Counted from the first letter of the stretch, positions 25,556 through 35,374 are shown. The stretch is 55,263 nucleotides of DNA from JAHCHG01 sp041745765 (GCA_041745765.1 JBGTIH010000171.1:1-55263), one strand, 5' to 3'. A program made the numbers and translations. Notes: generated from the letters alone by a model not told the origin.

Positions 25556-26035
25556 ATGTCAATTTATGAGGCTTGGCACAATAGCAATAGTTATAAAATC
25601 AGACTCGAAGCATGCGACTTAATTGAAAGAAAAATTAAATTATCATCAAGTGCAGCTTATCTTAATATTTCTTGGGATAAGGAAAACATTGATTTCCCGT
25701 GGTTAGTTGAGTGGACAATAATATTTTTTCGAGATGAAAAAGCATCTGGTAAAATTAGAATGTCAAATAACGAATTAGGTCTAGCATTTAATGTTTCAGG
25801 TTGTCAATCTCATCCAACTAAATACGGTGATTGGATGATAAAACGATATTATGCAGAATTTGCAGAACAAGGCAAATTTATTCGGGATCAAGATCGTCTA
25901 AACATTCCTGGTCCTGGAACTGGTAACGATGGAGATCCAAATATTTCTATACTTTTGGCTTCTGAAATAACGAAAGCGGTTGAGGCTTTAATTCAAATAG
26001 TGAAAGCAGATTCAAAAAATGTAAATCGAAATTAA
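25556..26035 (+). CDS. Hypothetical protein, 159 aa (possible immunity-type or cargo protein)
   Basis: I chose ATG 25556 (MSIYEAWHNSNSYK) because GGAGGAG lies at the right distance before it. The upstream in-frame ATG at 25541 overlaps that Shine-Dalgarno. The protein is soluble with alternating strands in the first 100 residues (WLVEWTIIFFRDEKASGKIRM) and a GPGTGNDGDP loop before a C-terminal helix. No family is recognised. It is the only intact plus-strand gene in this part of the element and faces the 1091-aa gene convergently. A partner role with that gene is possible but unsupported. Confidence 0.65.
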   Translation: MSIYEAWHNSNSYKIRLEACDLIERKIKLSSSAAYLNISWDKENIDFPWLVEWTIIFFRDEKASGKIRMSNNELGLAFNVSGCQSHPTKYGDWMIKRYYAEFAEQGKFIRDQDRLNIPGPGTGNDGDPNISILLASEITKAVEALIQIVKADSKNVNRN

Positions 26036-26165
26036 TACAGATAGAAGCATTAATAATAGTGCTTCTTTATTTTATCCGCAAAATAGCAAATACAATTATT
26101 CTGTTTCTGAAGATTTGCATTTACCGATTGTGAATCGATTCCATTATTTATAGAAATCCACATAA

Positions 26166-29100
26166 TCACATTTCAAAGTATAAGAAATTTCCATTGAAAT
26201 GTTTTGCTTTTAAGGAAATTTGTTCTCTGTCTTCGCATTTCAATTCAAAGGTAACGGATAATTCTTTTGCAGTTTCTTCTTCAATAACTATAAATTTATT
26301 ATGCATTTGTTTTCCCATTTCTTGAAGTGAGTTTTTTGACTTATATGCTTCTAAAAGATAAAAAGATTTAGGTAGTGTATTAGGTATCACAGAATCTCTT
26401 ATCATTGTCGTATTATGGGCATCAGTTACAATACTTATGTTTCCTTTCGATAAGGCTTTACGCACACCCCCAAATTCGTTTTCGGCTCGCTTTAGATTTT
26501 CCCCTTTAACCATTATTATTCTGGCAATGTCCCAAAGCATCATTGGGTCAAAACTGCAAATCAGGAATTCATCATTACCAGTCTTTTCGTAATGAATTGT
26601 TTTAAAATCGCGCAACTTATTTATAACGAAATCTTTCATTTCGTTTGCCAATTCGTTATTTGTAGAACCAATAATATCCATCGTTAAGATAAAAATATTC
26701 TTAACATTTTTCACTGTGCTTCCATCTGTTCGAACTCGAACTTTTCCGACTGGGGCATAATTATAACCTCCTTCGATTGGAATGTGTGCAGGAACATAAG
26801 AGCGCATAACATCTTTAATTTCGTAGAAACACTTGACACAGTTTTTAATTATCAGCGCAAATTGTTCAAATTTGCCTGCGGAAGGATCAAATGAAGGGTT
26901 TAATGCCGTTTTTAATATAGATTGACTTATTTCTCTATCCTTTAGACCAATATTATATTTAACTGCAAAATCTAAAGCAGGTTTTCCGATTTCAAGCCAA
27001 GTAAATTCTTTGTATCTTAATGATTGATATCTATCTTGAAAAATCTTTTCAAATTCTCCTTCTGAAAAAATATCAAATTCTATAAGGATTTTTATAATAT
27101 ATGCTGTAAGAGCCTCCATTTGTTTTAGTATGGGTAACAAAAACTTTAGAAGAATACTGATCTCGTCATCTTCTGATGGATCTAATAACTTCTTAATACG
27201 AAAATCCCAATAGCGTTTCGCAGATGAGCCTTGTTTGGATAATGCTTCCTCAAGGTGTTTACTTGTTAATGCAAAGTTTTTATGAAACAAAATATATTTT
27301 TTTTGCGCTTCACTTAAAAAAATAACACACCAGTAAAGAGACAATTTAATTGAATCCCTGTGGCTTGAATCAAAAAAGGATTTTTCAGCGTTACTAAGAA
27401 TTGCATCAAAGCCGCTTGTTTTTCCATCGTAAACCCAACTGTGAGCTTCAGTCGCAATGGCTTCAAAAGTATTTAAATGATTTCTGCAGGTGCTGAGTAG
27501 AAGTTTAATGTTATCATCTTTGCTTACTTTAAAAGCAGTAGCAAGGTACTCGAACCCATCAAAAAATGCAAGGTTATTTTCGTCCGACCAAACAGAATTA
27601 ATATTTGATTTATAATTATTATTAATGGCTAGAGTGGACTTCCTTTCCTTATTAATTGTAAATGGCGGAGTATGTGAATTTATTAGCCAATTTATGATGT
27701 CATCATTCTTACCACTTGTCCTTTCAATGGTAGCAAAACGTCCAAAAGTATTAAATGTCAGAGAAATTGGCAACCAAGGCAATATCTCTTTCAGCGAAGA
27801 AGATAACTTATGAAAATCATATTCGTTCAATTGCTCAGAATTCTTTTTAGTAAGAAATTCCGAGTAACCTTTATATAATGAATCTCTTAATTGAATTAAA
27901 TCCTGTGCGCTATATCCTTCGCCTGAATAAAAAGCTCTTAGCCAAACACTACCTTGCTTGATGACTTTAGGAACTGCTTGACCATAATCTACGCAAACGT
28001 CTAAAGTAGCACTTAAAAGATCATCTCCTAAAGTTATGCTACATTCATTTTCCAAAATGTGTTTGATTCCACCAAAAGTTAAACCTATATCCAAGCGCGA
28101 AGCATCTGAATTTTCTTCTCTGCGCTCTTTACTGTCGGTAACTTTATGTAAAGTCAAAAATACTTTTCCAAGTATTTCATAGGGCTTTTGTCTCGGATAT
28201 GGTTTCAAGTTTAAATTTGATTTCCACTCATCTCTGAATTTTCGGATAATATTGTCATCAACCTCATTAGCAGATTCTGATAAATCTTTTTGAATATTCA
28301 AATCTAATCGTAACTCCTTATCAAACAAAGTTGTCCACATGGCAGCCAGTTTGTCAGAGTTATTATTACCTAAACTAACACGAATATCTTCATCGTCAAT
28401 TTCAGTTATATTTACAGGAAACTCTGTTTCCAACAGAGAATTAAATTGATTTGAAACAAATTTTCCTAACACAAGTGAGGTTACAAAAGTAAGCAGGCGA
28501 AAAACCCCTTGATGAAAAAATTCATCATTCAAATTTGGAGATGACAGAGTTTGCCAAAAATCATTCAACTTTGTATCGTGAAACTTTACATCTTGAAAAC
28601 CAATACTTTCATTCATAACCAACAAAGGCATTGGCTTAATTCTAATTTCATTAAGTTCTGGTATAAAAGTTAAACGTATTTTTGAATTTGGAAGCCAGTC
28701 TAAACCATCAACTGCAAAGATAGTTTTATTGAATGATGAAAATATTCCAGTGTATCGATAAATTCCTCCTACAATGGATAGTGGGGTTGAAACATCAATA
28801 ATATCCCGAATCATTGATGATTTCTTTAATTGGTGTATAATAAACGGAATATCATAATTATCGAAATTCGGAAGTCGTAATTTGATTGTTGGAAAATCAA
28901 GATTGTAATCTCTAGGAGTTTGTAGAAGTGTGTTTACCAGTAGATAATGATGCTTCTTTATTTCCTCAGACCACATTTTCTTTTCAAACTCAATATTAAT
29001 CTCGCTAAATGGCGATGGTTTTAAGTATTGAAAATTATCAGGGTTTATCTCACCGAAAAATTCTTCGCGGTCAATAACATATGAAGCACAAAAAACAATT

Positions 29101-29441
29101 GCACCTCTGTTTATTAAATGCTTTCTAACGCTGCTTAAAGTGGAACCATAAATTACAGAATCATCAAAAAGGAGCACTTTCTTCTGTCTTATATCTTCGT
29201 CCGAAAAAAAAGAAAGAGCATGATTAGAAATTATTGGAATGTCATTGATTATTTTATCAATATCTTCAATCTGCAAAACTCGAATAGCCCCTCTCGCAAT
29301 TCCCACAATAAGGTCAGGTTTTATGCTCTCAACTAATGAAACAAACCATTGTTTTAACCCACTAAATGAAGTGAACTCCGACCGATCTAACCCATCTGGG
29401 ACAATGTAAGTATTTTCTGCTACTATTGTAGGATTGATCAT
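26166..29441 (-). CDS. Phosphoribosyltransferase-like / nucleotide-cyclase-like fusion, 1091 aa
   Basis: The N-terminus has a PRTase-type PRPP loop: VLLFDDSVIYGSTL at residues 89-102, preceded by KPDLIVGIARGA. About 800 residues without a recognised motif follow, mostly helical after residue 380. The last ~175 residues look like a class III cyclase/GGDEF palm domain. Asp922 lies in LTMDIIGST (first metal site). TGNDEFLIC at 954-962 stands where cyclases have GDGF and diguanylate cyclases GGDEF. SFYLLEAYKSK later resembles the VNLAARL segment. The domain order suggests a sensor or base/nucleotide-handling head feeding a cyclic-nucleotide signal. It is AT-rich cargo in the mobile element, with no effector recognised beside it. 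Function is inference. Confidence 0.7.
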   Translation of the reverse strand: MINPTIVAENTYIVPDGLDRSEFTSFSGLKQWFVSLVESIKPDLIVGIARGAIRVLQIEDIDKIINDIPIISNHALSFFSDEDIRQKKVLLFDDSVIYGSTLSSVRKHLINRGAIVFCASYVIDREEFFGEINPDNFQYLKPSPFSEINIEFEKKMWSEEIKKHHYLLVNTLLQTPRDYNLDFPTIKLRLPNFDNYDIPFIIHQLKKSSMIRDIIDVSTPLSIVGGIYRYTGIFSSFNKTIFAVDGLDWLPNSKIRLTFIPELNEIRIKPMPLLVMNESIGFQDVKFHDTKLNDFWQTLSSPNLNDEFFHQGVFRLLTFVTSLVLGKFVSNQFNSLLETEFPVNITEIDDEDIRVSLGNNNSDKLAAMWTTLFDKELRLDLNIQKDLSESANEVDDNIIRKFRDEWKSNLNLKPYPRQKPYEILGKVFLTLHKVTDSKERREENSDASRLDIGLTFGGIKHILENECSITLGDDLLSATLDVCVDYGQAVPKVIKQGSVWLRAFYSGEGYSAQDLIQLRDSLYKGYSEFLTKKNSEQLNEYDFHKLSSSLKEILPWLPISLTFNTFGRFATIERTSGKNDDIINWLINSHTPPFTINKERKSTLAINNNYKSNINSVWSDENNLAFFDGFEYLATAFKVSKDDNIKLLLSTCRNHLNTFEAIATEAHSWVYDGKTSGFDAILSNAEKSFFDSSHRDSIKLSLYWCVIFLSEAQKKYILFHKNFALTSKHLEEALSKQGSSAKRYWDFRIKKLLDPSEDDEISILLKFLLPILKQMEALTAYIIKILIEFDIFSEGEFEKIFQDRYQSLRYKEFTWLEIGKPALDFAVKYNIGLKDREISQSILKTALNPSFDPSAGKFEQFALIIKNCVKCFYEIKDVMRSYVPAHIPIEGGYNYAPVGKVRVRTDGSTVKNVKNIFILTMDIIGSTNNELANEMKDFVINKLRDFKTIHYEKTGNDEFLICSFDPMMLWDIARIIMVKGENLKRAENEFGGVRKALSKGNISIVTDAHNTTMIRDSVIPNTLPKSFYLLEAYKSKNSLQEMGKQMHNKFIVIEEETAKELSVTFELKCEDREQISLKAKHFNGNFLYFEM

Positions 29442-29445
29442 AAAA

Positions 29446-29772
29446 CTATCTGCTTAGAGATTTAAAAATCGAAAGCGTTGATTTTAGCATAATGGTTATA
29501 TCTTGTAAATGTCTTGATTTAAGTATTAGGGTAACCCGCATTACTTTTTTCTTAAGACTAATTAACCTTTTAATCAAATATTTACATGTAGAATATGATG
29601 ATTGGAAAAATGAGTTCAGCGTAAAAATAATTTTTTCTAAATCTTGTAGAGAATATTCAAGCAAGACAAGGTGAGAATCAGGCAAGCATACGTTGATATT
29701 GCAATGAGCGAAAAACCTGAAGTTTTCCAAGATATAATAAATATTTCTGAATCTTTCAAATAGATCCGACAA
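29446..29772 (-). other. Ambiguous region: possible 108-aa minus ORF or plus-strand gene tail
   Basis: A minus-strand frame from TTG 29772 gives 108 helical residues and ends 4 bases before the 1091-aa gene. On the plus strand, 29650-29763 has a protein-like tail (QDKVRIRQAYVDIAMSEKPEVF) ending just before a strong terminator in the same direction. The TTG start would lie inside that terminator. I slightly favour a decayed plus-strand gene. Neither has a Shine-Dalgarno. Confidence 0.25.
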
Positions 29773-29788
29773 AAGTGTCGGAATTTTT
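29765..29788 (+). terminator. Intrinsic terminator
   Basis: TCCGACA (29765-29771), loop AAAG, TGTCGGA (29776-29782), then ATTTTT. It faces the plus strand directly after the possible gene tail ending at 29763. Confidence 0.65.
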
Positions 29789-29927
29789 ACTCATTTTTTG
29801 ATTTTCAAGATAGGTTATTTTGATTATGTGATCAAATTTTTCTTCAAAGTTGTAGCACTTTGATAATTTGAATTTGGAGGCGGCGAATTTAGTTCGTCAT
29901 AAGGTTATCTGAATAAGACACCTTACG

Positions 29928-30031
29928 GGGATAACGGCAAACCTTCTTCCGTGCTTTTATCTGTGGATTGATTAAAATATTTGAACAATTTCCGATAAAG
30001 TTCTCTTAAAGTTCGAGTGGTTGCTAGAGTC
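29928..30031 (-). pseudogene. Second relic of a serine-recombinase C-terminus
   Basis: The minus strand reads TTRTLRELYRKLFKYFNQSTDKS. This matches AVRTFRLLFKELFKYFKNSDIS at the C-terminus of the intact recombinase at 30461-32065. It has its own stop and no upstream catalytic domain. It abuts the end of the small ORF at 30024-30230, so a deletion or insertion brought them together. Bases 29789-29927 hold nothing recognisable. Confidence 0.6.
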
Positions 30032-30230
30032 TAATCTCATAAGGTTTTACTATTCCATCGAGTGCAGCATTTAGCTTTTGTTCTTTTTGAATGCTTTTTA
30101 CAAAAATACTATAACGCTGTTCTTCAGTATCTAACTTCGGAAACTTCACAATTAATCCATCATTTAAAGAAAAAGCTGAGCTACTTCCTCCGCCAAAGTG
30201 TTTAATGGATACAATTTTCATACCAGGCAA
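30024..30230 (-). pseudogene. Short gene fragment, possibly HsdS-like C-terminus
   Basis: 68 codons from a TTG. The segment LIVKFPKLDTEEQRYSIFVKSIQKEQKLNAAL resembles the end of a type I restriction specificity half: a proline-containing strand, an EEQ motif, then a long coupling helix. Nothing of the recognition domains precedes it. The 3' end runs directly into the recombinase relic. I regard it as a leftover of a specificity gene, with low confidence. Confidence 0.35.
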
Positions 30231-30232
30231 CG

Positions 30233-30423
30233 TGTGGATAATAATCTGTTTAGCCCGGCTTACACTGATTGGTTTAACTATCTTCTTGCATATATTGGAT
30301 TTAGCCCTGTAGTTACAGCAGTTTCAGAGCAAGAGATCAGGATTTCTCAATATTTGTTTAATAATCTGACTTGCCAAATACGGCAACTTTTTCCCGCTAT
30401 TTTTAGTTTGACTAACCTGTTAC
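30233..30423 (-). repeat. DnaA-box repeat, copy C, apparently interrupted
   Basis: On the minus strand: GTAACA (30423-30418), AAAAATAGCGGG (30404-30393), GTTGCC-N6-GGCAA (30387-30371), and later TTATCCACA (30241-30233). TAATAATCTG occurs at 30239-30248 and again at 30359-30368, bracketing about 110 bases that separate the box from the rest. Removing one copy plus the insert gives the spacing expected from copies A and B. The interior has a short plus-strand protein-like frame but no start signal. Confidence 0.55.
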
Positions 30424-30460
30424 GATAATTAGGGTTTTGAAATGCGTTATTAAAAGTTAT

Positions 30461-32065
30461 CTACGATTTATTAAATTTAGAGAAATTGTTTTTATGCCTT
30501 TTCTCAGATTTAGAAGTGATGTAATCAACAATATTATTATCGTCTTTAGAAATGTCTGAATTTTTAAAATATTTGAATAACTCTTTGAATAATAATCTAA
30601 AAGTTCGAACCGCTTCCCGATACGGGCTACCAGCGGTGAAGACAGGTCTTTCGGCAATCAGTTGAAACGGAAAATACGGCTTAACTAAAACATTTTTATC
30701 TTCAATTTCACAGTTCGAGAAAACGGTTTTGACCAATTCCTGCTTTTGCTCCGGCGTTCCCGATTGATAGCTAAGATAAGCGGAATTTACCAGTTCGAGA
30801 AATGCGTCAAGTTTTTTAGTTGCTTCGTCGGAACTGGCTTTCAGATTGGCTAGTTTTTCCTTGTTCGACTGTTCTTCGAGCAATAATTCGTTTTTCTTGT
30901 TTATATAAGTTTCCTTATCAAAAACCCCGTCCACATATGCATCGGCGAGTTTAGACTGACGATCCGCAGTTTGATCCAGTAAAAGCCGCATTCGCCTGTA
31001 ATCGGCTTCAAAATCGGCTTCGCTTGTCTCGCTTTGCTTAAGAGTTTCCTGTTTGAAAAAGTTATACTCCGGATCGGTTAATTCAAGCGGTTTAAGAAAT
31101 TCCAGAACTTCCTTTTCTATTAAATCTTCCCTGACAGTGCCTTTTGTGCATTGCCTGGTGTGGCAGCGGTAATAAACCTCTCCCTTTTGCCTTTCGGCAG
31201 TATAGAAATTGTGGCATTTTAAGCAAAGTACCTGCCGCCTGAAAACAAAGAAATGCTTTTCGCTTTTCGGGATGTTTCTGCCTTCAAATACGGCTTGTAC
31301 CTGATCGAACAAGGCACGGGAGACAATCGGTTTATGCTTTCCCGCAAACATCTCACCTGTTTTTTCAATTCGGATAATTCCGATATAAAACGGATTATGC
31401 AAGATAGTTGAAAGACCATTTATCGTTACCTGTTTACCTCTTTTATTGCGTAATCCTTTTTTATGCAATAAATCAGAGAGTTCAATAAGTCCGATATTCC
31501 CTTTAGAATAGAGTTCAAACGCTTTTTTTATCAGCGGTGCTTGAATTTTATTGATCTTTTTCGGATTTCCTTTGCCCGTATCGAGATAACCGATCACTGC
31601 CGGAAACGGATACAGACCTTGTTTGAGCCGCCCGTAAATACCTTTTTTTGTTTCTTCTCTTAAGTTGCGGATATAATCCGAGGCAACGACCGCTTGAATA
31701 TCGGCAGAAAGCCGCCCGCCGCGCGAATTCAGATCGAGACTCTCCGAAGCGAAATGAACCTCTACGCCCGAATCAATCAGATTTCCCAAATCCGCCCAAT
31801 CCCGCAAATTTCTCGCGCTGCGGTCAATTTTATGAATGATTACGCCGTTTGCTTTGCCGCGCCTGAGGTCTTTAAGCATTTCCAAAAACACGGGTCGCCC
31901 GAGTTTGGCAGCGGTTTCGCGTTCTTCAAAATGTTTGATAATCGAAAGGTCAAACTTTTGAGAATAGCGTTCGATCGAGGCTTTTTGCTCGGTCAGGGAT
32001 GTTCCGAATTGTCCCTGTCTTTGCGTCGAAACGCGCACATATGAAAAGTATTTTTTGTTTGGCAT
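30461..32065 (-). CDS. Large serine recombinase (integrase type)
   Basis: 534 residues. The catalytic domain at 1-150 has the nucleophile Ser in FSYVRVST and the conserved HKIDRSARNLRDW, followed by a recombinase domain and a zinc ribbon near 280-310 (CLKCHNFYTAERQ...CHTRQC). A long coiled coil follows at about 345-440. This is full length for phage- or ICE-type large serine integrases. It is the intact relative of the two relics at 25.2 and 30.0 kb. It may move a unit nested inside the tRNA-linked island. No att core can be named from the sequence alone. Confidence 0.9.
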   Translation of the reverse strand: MPNKKYFSYVRVSTQRQGQFGTSLTEQKASIERYSQKFDLSIIKHFEERETAAKLGRPVFLEMLKDLRRGKANGVIIHKIDRSARNLRDWADLGNLIDSGVEVHFASESLDLNSRGGRLSADIQAVVASDYIRNLREETKKGIYGRLKQGLYPFPAVIGYLDTGKGNPKKINKIQAPLIKKAFELYSKGNIGLIELSDLLHKKGLRNKRGKQVTINGLSTILHNPFYIGIIRIEKTGEMFAGKHKPIVSRALFDQVQAVFEGRNIPKSEKHFFVFRRQVLCLKCHNFYTAERQKGEVYYRCHTRQCTKGTVREDLIEKEVLEFLKPLELTDPEYNFFKQETLKQSETSEADFEADYRRMRLLLDQTADRQSKLADAYVDGVFDKETYINKKNELLLEEQSNKEKLANLKASSDEATKKLDAFLELVNSAYLSYQSGTPEQKQELVKTVFSNCEIEDKNVLVKPYFPFQLIAERPVFTAGSPYREAVRTFRLLFKELFKYFKNSDISKDDNNIVDYITSKSEKRHKNNFSKFNKS

Positions 32066-32135
32066 TTGAATAATGAGGTTTAATGACAGAGGCGGAAAAT
32101 ATGCAAAAATAAAATCCGGGATTGCACTTTAATTT

Positions 32136-32351
32136 TTATTTTTGTCTTTCCTTCCTAAGCATAGCCCGCCGCTCGAGTTCGGTCAAAATATTCGGATTTT
32201 TCTCACAAATTCGCTCGAAAATCTCTCTGACCACCGTTAAATACCGGAGCATCCGGTATTCGGCTTCGGCTTGCTCTGCGGGCGACAAATCCGGGTAGAG
32301 ATCAGCAACTGTGATCTCACCCTTCGAGTTTTGGTAATCTTTTTCAGTCAT
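32136..32351 (-). CDS. Hypothetical small protein, 71 aa
   Basis: Start taken at MTEKDYQNSKGEITVADLYPDLSP. Ten further upstream codons are hydrophobic and unlike the rest. The protein is acidic then basic, with a central helix (EQAEAEYRMLRYLTVVREIFERI) and ends RRAMLRKERQK. Its place before the recombinase gene suggests an accessory gene of the same unit, possibly a directionality factor. No motif proves this, and no clear Shine-Dalgarno is seen. Confidence 0.55.
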   Translation of the reverse strand: MTEKDYQNSKGEITVADLYPDLSPAEQAEAEYRMLRYLTVVREIFERICEKNPNILTELERRAMLRKERQK

Positions 32352-32414
32352 AACAAAAACCACGGACGTTATCAAAAACAACGCTTTTTATTGATTTAGA
32401 AGATTTTTTTTCAG

Positions 32415-32927
32415 CTAGTGCGATTTGGAATGCGTTTTCAGGTAAACTACTCCGACCGCGACAGCTGAAAACAAAAAAGCATAATAATCATTTTGCCATT
32501 TATTCGGTCTGTTCCAATATCTTTCCAGTTCGGGATGCAGAATCAAGAGCGACTCAAAGGCTCTTTTTTGGGTCGTTTTATCATCGTTACACAGCACGGA
32601 CTTGATTTGCTCCAGCGACACTTCGACAAGCGGCAAACCCGTTCGTTTTGACTCAACTTCGATCTGCTTAACGATCTTTACAAGATTCGCGGATAATTTT
32701 TGATACTGACTGACGGATTTGATAACAACGATCTTAACCGGGAAACTGTCGAAAAGATTTTGGAGAATCACGGTAATTTCCTTGAATAACAGTTTTTTCG
32801 ATTTTCTGTTTTTAACCGTTTTAACAGAAAAATACACCAAATCAGCATTAGCAAATACGGCGATTCCGAACTCGCGCTGACCGGGAGCAATTGCCAGAAT
32901 GACGTTTGATAAAGGTTTCACCAACAT
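32415..32927 (-). CDS. RuvC-fold protein with altered catalytic residues
   Basis: 170 residues. The start VILAIAPGQREFGIAVF copies the RuvC first strand (ILGIDPGxxxxGxGV), but the catalytic Asp is Ala14. The second acidic site, normally Glu in an AIE-type strand, is Lys70 in VKIVVIKSV. The C-terminal NDYYAFLFSAVAVGVVYL keeps an Asp like the DAxDAxAxA helix. The length is that of RuvC. Loss of two of the acidic metal ligands predicts a junction-binding but non-cutting protein. It lies between the recombinase and XRE genes. Confidence 0.7.
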   Translation of the reverse strand: MLVKPLSNVILAIAPGQREFGIAVFANADLVYFSVKTVKNRKSKKLLFKEITVILQNLFDSFPVKIVVIKSVSQYQKLSANLVKIVKQIEVESKRTGLPLVEVSLEQIKSVLCNDDKTTQKRAFESLLILHPELERYWNRPNKWQNDYYAFLFSAVAVGVVYLKTHSKSH

Positions 32928-32986
32928 AAAGAGTAAATCGCTTTAACAGCCGATTGGTTAAATAACTAAACTTGCACTATCAGCAA

Positions 32987-33400
32987 TCAACCGCCGAGGA
33001 TTTTCTTACTTCTTTCTTCCATCAGAACTTTGATATGATGCCGTATCTTGTCGGCATCTCGCTGACTGATATGAGTAGAATTCATCATCTCCAGATAGGA
33101 ACATTTGTCGATATCGCTCATGTTTTGAGAAATTATTTTACCCTTCAAACCATATTGCGTCATTGAACTCATAAGTTCTTCCTCGCAACGTCGAAAATAC
33201 CTCTCGAAAAGCGTACGGATCGGTAAGCCGTAAAGGATTGAGAGCTTGATCGCATCGGTAATTCCCGGAGTTCTCTGCCCCGTTTCATAACGTGATATCT
33301 GGTATGTGTTTTTGTGTCCGAGTAAAACAGCAACGTGTTTTTGTTCGTAGCCCAGACGTTTCCGCCTGAGAGCCAGAATATTTGAATTGATATTTGTCAT
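32987..33400 (-). CDS. XRE-family transcriptional regulator
   Basis: 137 residues. Residues 6-62 form a Cro/CI-type HTH (LGYEQKHVAVLLGHKNTYQISRYETGQRTPG). The remainder is charged and helical (DIDKCSYLEMMNSTHISQRDADKIRHHI). It is the leading gene of the RuvC-like/recombinase strand. Directly upstream lies DnaA-box repeat copy B, a plausible operator region. It probably represses the mobile element, as XRE proteins commonly do (inference). Confidence 0.85.
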   Translation of the reverse strand: MTNINSNILALRRKRLGYEQKHVAVLLGHKNTYQISRYETGQRTPGITDAIKLSILYGLPIRTLFERYFRRCEEELMSSMTQYGLKGKIISQNMSDIDKCSYLEMMNSTHISQRDADKIRHHIKVLMEERSKKILGG

Positions 33401-33449
33401 CTTTGTTTTTGTTAATGCCGAGTTTGGGGTTTTGTGCGTTCCCTAAAGC

Positions 33450-33547
33450 GTAACATTTGTCAATAGACAAAAATAGCGGGAAAAAGTTGCCTCAGAGGGC
33501 AACTTTCGGGGTAGTTATCCATGCTTAAACGAATTGCCTGTGGATAA
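33450..33547 (+). repeat. DnaA-box repeat, copy B
   Basis: GTAACA (33450), AAAAATAGCGGG (33469-33480), the perfect stem GTTGCC/GGCAAC (33486-33491, 33498-33503), TTATCCA (33515-33521) and an inverted perfect box TGTGGATAA (33539-33547). It lies between the divergent XRE gene and the integrase. The remaining bases to 33876 show no gene and only the integrase leader. Confidence 0.7.
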
Positions 33548-33876
33548 CTTCCGGTCAAAAAGAAGTTTTTTTATTGATTTTGTGCTAAAGAGCGCACTGA
33601 ACTCGACCAATCGTTACCTGTAAATAATTGAGGAAAAAGCACTTGTTGCCGCCGGAGATTTTAATTATACTTATGTTATAAGAATAGCACCTACGTAGAG
33701 AAAGAATATTTCCGGTTTTTCTTTCTTTTTACCGCCGAGACCACCATCCCCCTCTATAATAAATTCCGATAATCCCTTTTCTAAAATCTGCGCTATTTAG
33801 TTTCAATGAAGTTACCTTCACTTTAATACTAAGGCTTCTCAAAGCTTTCCATTAACTCCCGCCTCAAGGAGGAAAG

Positions 33877-35119
<1,243 letters not shown>

Positions 35120-35136
35120 AGAAATTTTCAAAAACT

Positions 35137-35212
35137 TGGTGGGCATAGAAGGACTCGAACCTCCAACTTCCTCCTTGTAAGGGAGGCTGTCTACCAATTG
35201 ACATATATGCCC
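35137..35212 (-). tRNA. tRNA-Val (anticodon TAC), CCA encoded
   Basis: 76 bases. Acceptor GGGCATA/TATGCCC, anticodon stem CCTCC/GGAGG with loop CTTACAA, T-arm GGAGGTTCGAGTCCTT, and genomic ACCA. It lies 20 bases upstream of tRNA-Asp, and both are probably on one transcript. Confidence 0.95.
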
Positions 35213-35302
35213 TCAAACTTTATTGGCACAGCTTCCGCTTTCGGCTTCAATCAAGTTTTTTGTCAAAAAAATCCGCCGTTTGTAACCAAACAGCGAACCG
35301 TT

Positions 35303-35332
35303 ATCCTACGAAAATTTGATATGTAATGTCAA
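35303..35332 (-). promoter_or_regulatory. Predicted promoter of the tRNA-Val/tRNA-Asp unit
   Basis: On the minus strand TTGACA (35332-35327), an 18-base spacer and TAGGAT (35308-35303). It reads toward the tRNA genes about 90 bases downstream. Confidence 0.6.
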
Positions 35333-35374
35333 GTAAAGCGGGTAAATATGCAAATATTTTTTTAGTTATGCCTT

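Noticed and set aside
30198..30428. 76-codon plus-strand frame with a protein-like stretch (YLLAYIGFSPVVTAV)
   Set aside because: No start signal, and it overlaps repeat copy C and the putative 110-bp insert; probably part of a relic.
35222..35240. TTGGCACAGCTTCCGC as a sigma54 promoter for the EPS locus
   Set aside because: It mismatches the -12 element and points away from the EPS genes.
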